Source: Tessaracoccus sp. OS52 | Lineage (GTDB): Bacteria > Actinomycetota > Actinomycetes > Propionibacteriales > Propionibacteriaceae | DNA length: 64,000 nt | Assembly: GCF_020687685.1 (NCBI RefSeq) | Contig: NZ_JAJEWM010000001.1 | Span: 372,001 to 436,000, forward strand | Direction: 5' to 3' | Translations under genes and position numbers: made by a program | Shown here: piece after piece, positions 60,965-64,000 of the stretch | Layout: the number at the start of each line of letters is the position of its first letter | How positions within the stretch are numbered: the stretch's first letter is position 1 | Notes under the pieces: model-generated | Database searches by the model: none | What the model saw: only the letters and a program-made list of their open reading frames with translations | Told to the model about the DNA's origin: nothing

Positions 60965-61373
60965 GCTCGCGCGCGTCGCAAAGGGCGACCAGCTGCCCGA
61001 GTTGCGGATCCTGGTGACGCGATCAACGGTGGTGCGTTACTCGGGCGCCTCCACCGACTTCAACGAGATCCACTTCTCCGACCGGCACGCCCGCGCGCTG
61101 GGGCTGCCCGGCGTCGTCGCGCATGGCATGTGGACCATGGGTGCCGCGTTGCGGATCATTACGGACTGGGTGGGTGACCCCGCCCGCGTCCTGCACTATT
61201 TCGTCCGCTTCACCCGCCCGGTGGTGGTCCCCGACGACGACGAGGGCGTGGAGGTGGTCGTCAACGCCACCGTCACCGATGTCGCCGACGGCGTGGCGAA
61301 GCTGGCCCTGACCGCCGTCTGCGGAGACGAAGCCGTGCTGGGTGCAGCTCGTGCCGAGGTGCGCATTGACTGA
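60957..61373 (+). CDS. MaoC-like dehydratase, HadB-like
   Basis: A 138-residue hot-dog protein with the hydratase-2 motif YSGASTDFNEIHFSDRHARALGLPGVVAHGM (given by ends), in which Asp and His are catalytic. It probably forms a heterodimer with the HadA-like protein just upstream and hydrates or dehydrates (R)-3-hydroxyacyl thioesters. Gene order rpmG-hadA-hadB matches mycobacteria, but no hadC follows. The murB start overlaps its stop by 8 bases (TTGACTGA). Confidence 0.88.
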   Translation: MTELARVAKGDQLPELRILVTRSTVVRYSGASTDFNEIHFSDRHARALGLPGVVAHGMWTMGAALRIITDWVGDPARVLHYFVRFTRPVVVPDDDEGVEVVVNATVTDVADGVAKLALTAVCGDEAVLGAARAEVRID

Positions 61374-62505
61374 GGCCAAACTGCCCCTCTTCGAGGGCCT
61401 CGAGCCGACCGGCACCGGTCGGGCCTCCTGTGAGGTGACGTTCCAGTCGCACTCCGGCCGGCAGGACCGGGGACCGGACTCGAACCTGCTGGCGCACCAC
61501 ACCACGTTGAGGGTGGGCGGGCCGGCCGCGCGCTTCGTCGTCGCCACCGATGACCGCACGCTGGTGGACACCGTGGCCGACTGCGACGCCCGCGGTGAAC
61601 CCGTCCTGGTGCTCGGGGGCGGTTCGAACTTGCTGGTGGCCGACGCCGGATTCGACGGCACCGTCGTCCGCGTGGCCACCAAGGGCATGGAGGCGACGGT
61701 GTCCGACTGCGCCGGCTCGTCGGTCCAGGTGGCCGCGGGGGAGAGCTGGGACGAGTTCGTCGCCCACACCGTCGACCAGGAGTGGGCCGGACTCGAAACC
61801 CTGTCGGGCATCCCGGGACTCGTCGGCGCGACGCCGATCCAGAACGTCGGGGCCTACGGCTCGGACGTCTCCCAGACCATCGCCTCCGTGCGGACCTGGG
61901 ACCGGCAGCTGCGCACGCAGAAGACGTTCATGCCCTCGGACTGCGGCTTCGGGTACCGCACCTCCCGGTTCAAGGAAGAGCCGGGCCGCTACCTGGTGCT
62001 GCGCGTGACCTTCCAGCTCAGGCTGGGAGACCTCAGCGCCCCGATCGCCTACCCGGAGTTGGCCCGTGCCCTCTCGGTTGAGGTCGGGGACCGCGTGCAG
62101 GCCCGCCTGGTGCGCGCCGCGGTGCTTGCCATCCGCCGGTCCAAGGGCATGGTCCTCGACGCCGATGATCCGGACACCTGGAGCGCCGGCTCGTTCTTCA
62201 CCAATCCGATCCTCGACGCGGCGGCCGCGGACAAGTTGCCGGCCGAGGCGCCGAGGTTCCCGGCGGGGGAGGGACGGGTGAAGCTCAGCGCAGCCTGGCT
62301 GATCCAGAACACCGGGTTCTCGAAGGGGTACGGCAACGAGCGTGCCTCGCTTTCCACCAAGCACGTCCTGGCGCTGACCAACCGGGGTTCGGCCAGTGCC
62401 GCGGACCTCGTCGAACTGGCCCGTGAGGTGCGTGCCGGAGTGGACGCGCGGTTCGGAGTCGAGTTGGTGCCCGAGGTCAACCTGGTCGGCACCTCGCTGG
62501 GGTGA
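61366..62505 (+). CDS. murB: UDP-N-acetylenolpyruvoylglucosamine reductase
   Basis: FAD enzyme of peptidoglycan precursor synthesis; it reduces UDP-GlcNAc-enolpyruvate to UDP-MurNAc with NADPH. The 379-residue product shows HHTTLRVGGPAARFV, the FAD loop VLGGGSNLLVAD, GIPGLVGATPIQNVGAYG, YRTSRFK (catalytic region), the proton-donor Ser in SAGSFFTNP and the C-terminal LVPEVNLVG with Glu. The TTG at 61366 overlaps the upstream gene and follows CGAGGTG. The N-terminus before THHTT-like residues is about 40 residues longer than the E. coli protein. Confidence 0.93.
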   Translation: MTEAKLPLFEGLEPTGTGRASCEVTFQSHSGRQDRGPDSNLLAHHTTLRVGGPAARFVVATDDRTLVDTVADCDARGEPVLVLGGGSNLLVADAGFDGTVVRVATKGMEATVSDCAGSSVQVAAGESWDEFVAHTVDQEWAGLETLSGIPGLVGATPIQNVGAYGSDVSQTIASVRTWDRQLRTQKTFMPSDCGFGYRTSRFKEEPGRYLVLRVTFQLRLGDLSAPIAYPELARALSVEVGDRVQARLVRAAVLAIRRSKGMVLDADDPDTWSAGSFFTNPILDAAAADKLPAEAPRFPAGEGRVKLSAAWLIQNTGFSKGYGNERASLSTKHVLALTNRGSASAADLVELAREVRAGVDARFGVELVPEVNLVGTSLG

Positions 62506-62523
62506 AGCGGAGGTTCAGGTGGC

Positions 62524-62553
62524 TTTCGCCCACGGCGAGGGCTGGGATAGCTT
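62524..62553 (+). promoter_or_regulatory. Candidate promoter of the glucosaminidase gene
   Basis: TTTCGC (62524-62529) and TAGCTT (62548-62553), spacing 18 bases, about 50 bases before the GTG at 62604. Confidence 0.35.
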
Positions 62554-62603
62554 TTCCGTGGAGGCCTGCGTAGTCGCGGCCCTGTTGAACCGGAAGGACG
62601 ACC

Positions 62604-63704
62604 GTGCGCCCCCCTCGCAGAATCCTCGTTGCCCTCGCCGCGACCCTGGCGCTGAGCCTGTCGGCCGTCGTTCCGACGGTGACCCCGGCGGTCGCCGAGG
62701 GTCCGGCGCCGCTGGCCGTGGACTACACCGCCACGTTCATCCGGGACCTGGTGCCAGCCGCGCAGCAGAACGAGCGCAGCACGGGGATTCCCGCGTCGGT
62801 GACCATCGGCCAGGCTGCGCTGGAGACCGGCTGGGGCCGGTCGAAGATGTCCAAGCCGCCGATCAACAGCTACTTCTCGATCAAGTGCACAAAGTACGTC
62901 TCTCCGTACCAGAGCGGTTGCATCGACATCGAGTCGATGGAGCAGTACGCCAACGGCGTCGAGTACGCCCAGGTCTCGCCCTTCCGCACCTACCTGACCG
63001 TCGGTGACTCACTGCTCGACTACGGCCGACTGCTGACCAGCAACACCCGCTACGCGCCGGCTTTCAAGTACACGAGCAACGCCGACCAGTTCATCCGCGA
63101 GATCCACAAGGCCGGTTACGCGACCGACGTCGACTACGCCGACAAGGTCATCAGCATCATGAAGCGGTACAACCTGTACGCCTACAACCGCCAGCCGATG
63201 CCCCCGGGGATCGTCTCCGGGTACAACCCCGACTGGTTCCCCAAGCCGCTGCCGGCCAACCCCGCCAAGCCGGCGGCCGTGCCTGAGTTTGTCCCGGGGC
63301 CGGATTTCCCCGCCTACGCCATCGGGGCCCGCGAACAGGGGGTCTACACTCTGCAGTACCTCCTGAATGTCGAGCTCAACACCGCTCTTGTGCTGGACGG
63401 CATCTTCGGGGTGGCCACCGACGACGCTGTCCGGGAATGGCAGAACCGCGTCGGGGCCAAGCCCACCGGTGTGATGGACGACGAGACGTGGCAGGAACTG
63501 CTGCCCAGGCTGAGCCCGGGCGCGCGGGGGGCCGCGGTCTCAGCCGTGCAGTTGGAGTTGCGGCAGGCAGGGTTCAGCGTGCCGGTCACGGGTGTCTTCG
63601 ACGCCACCACGACCGAAGCCGTGAAGGCTTTCCAGCGTTACCAGCACATCCAGCCGTCGGGAGTCGTGGGCACCGTGGTGTGGGCGCGGTTCCTCGACTG
63701 GTGA
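62604..63704 (+). CDS. Secreted N-acetylglucosaminidase (GH73) with two peptidoglycan-binding domains
   Basis: Predicted exported autolysin of 366 residues. It has a Sec signal peptide (Arg-rich start, hydrophobic core, cleavage probably after the Ala of PAVAEG near residue 31). A glucosaminidase domain follows, with SVTIGQAALETGWGRS (catalytic Glu) and NSYFSIKC. Two PG_binding_1 repeats lie at about residues 235-295 (LQYLLNVELNTALVLDGIFG) and 300-365 (VQLELRQAGFSVPVTGVFD). It presumably cleaves the glycan strands of the cell wall. The GTG follows GGAAGGA. It sits between murB and tRNA-Trp. Confidence 0.9.
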   Translation: MRPPRRILVALAATLALSLSAVVPTVTPAVAEGPAPLAVDYTATFIRDLVPAAQQNERSTGIPASVTIGQAALETGWGRSKMSKPPINSYFSIKCTKYVSPYQSGCIDIESMEQYANGVEYAQVSPFRTYLTVGDSLLDYGRLLTSNTRYAPAFKYTSNADQFIREIHKAGYATDVDYADKVISIMKRYNLYAYNRQPMPPGIVSGYNPDWFPKPLPANPAKPAAVPEFVPGPDFPAYAIGAREQGVYTLQYLLNVELNTALVLDGIFGVATDDAVREWQNRVGAKPTGVMDDETWQELLPRLSPGARGAAVSAVQLELRQAGFSVPVTGVFDATTTEAVKAFQRYQHIQPSGVVGTVVWARFLDW

Positions 63705-63749
63705 TGATTCCGGGCCCGTCCCGGTTCGACTAGCCGGGGGAAAGTGGCC

Positions 63750-63755
63750 TATCAT
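63750..63755 (+). promoter_or_regulatory. Possible -10 element upstream of tRNA-Trp
   Basis: TATCAT, with TCGACT 18 bases before it as a weak -35. The mature tRNA begins about 70 bases further on. Confidence 0.4.
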
Positions 63756-63826
63756 TGGGGTCCTGGCGAAGTTTGCCCATGATTCGACGTGCCCCGAGCA
63801 CGCGGACGCGGGCAGCGGAGTCATGA

Positions 63827-63899
<73 letters not shown>

Positions 63900-63927
63900 C
63901 GAAGCAGTCCGAAACTGTTTCACAGGC

Positions 63928-63962
63928 GCCTACCGCCCCTAGGGCGGAGGCATTTTGTTTGT
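63928..63962 (+). terminator. Rho-independent terminator after tRNA-Trp
   Basis: GCCT plus CCGCCC (one bulged A) pairs with GGGCGG plus AGGC around a CTA loop (63928-63951), followed by the T-rich tract TTTTGTTTGTT. It is the only classical hairpin-plus-T-run in the window. Confidence 0.8.
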
Positions 63963-63980
63963 TGACCGAAGGGTGAGCGC

Positions 63981-64000
63981 GTGAGCGACAAGACTCCTGA
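63981..64000 (+). CDS. secE: Start of a gene cut by the window edge, probably secE
   Basis: A GTG start follows GAAGGGTGAG and encodes M-S-D-K-T-P before the window ends. The identity rests on position only: tRNA-Trp is followed by secE-nusG-rplK in most bacteria. SecE would be a small subunit of the Sec translocon. Confidence 0.5.

Overview
The window is GC-rich, tightly packed chromosomal DNA from a high-GC actinobacterium. The gene content (complete menaquinone and complex I loci, KorAB, a tRNA-rpmG-MaoC-MaoC-murB-tRNA-Trp-secE order) fits Propionibacteriales, probably Propionibacteriaceae; that placement is inference. Genes are close-set, commonly overlap by 4 or 8 bases, and use GTG and TTG starts often. 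At least eleven first genes carry a TANNNT hexamer 6-7 bases before the start codon, which suggests leaderless transcripts. I see no insertion sequence, prophage, integrase or CRISPR array.

Layout. 1-6.3 kb: a partial M20 amidohydrolase, a patatin-like lipase, a CDF metal transporter, then a minus-strand cassette of an orphan DhaL-type kinase subunit, a nucleotidyltransferase and a galactokinase-like GHMP kinase, and a small PLDc_N membrane protein. 6.4-10.9 kb: menE-menA-menC-menD. 11-14.8 kb: pntA-pntB transhydrogenase and a TspO-like membrane protein. 14.9-21.5 kb: a RecB-like nuclease coupled to the demethylmenaquinone methyltransferase gene, an ABC ATPase/membrane protein pair, a PAC2 protein and a DUF2993/LmeA-like protein. 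21.5-40.8 kb: menF, a geranylgeranyl-reductase-family flavoprotein, the full fourteen-gene nuoA-N operon, and a polyprenyl diphosphate synthase. 41-48 kb: a sugar locus (GH3 glycosidase, two permeases, binding lipoprotein) divergent from a LacI regulator, with visible operators. 48-53 kb: M13 metallopeptidase, processive GT2 glycosyltransferase, and a membrane protein of unknown function coupled to korB. 52.6-58.4 kb: korA-korB divergent from three genes resembling NuoB, NuoC and NuoI, followed by an MptB-like mannosyltransferase. 58.4-64 kb: exonuclease III, YajQ, tRNA-Tyr, tRNA-Thr, tRNA-Met, rpmG, two MaoC dehydratases, murB, a secreted glucosaminidase, tRNA-Trp and the first bases of a gene that is probably secE.

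How it works together. Much of the window builds and loads a menaquinone respiratory chain. MenF/MenD/MenC/MenE/MenA/MenG make the quinone (MenB and MenH are not in the window), the polyprenyl synthase supplies the side chain, and the reductase next to nuo may saturate it. Complex I reduces the quinone, PntAB balances NADH with NADPH, and KorAB yields reduced ferredoxin. The most unusual part is the orphan NuoB/NuoC/NuoI-like trio divergent from korAB: Fe-S connecting subunits of complex I with no NuoD, NuoH or NADH module beside them. It may be an electron relay from ferredoxin, which is a hypothesis.
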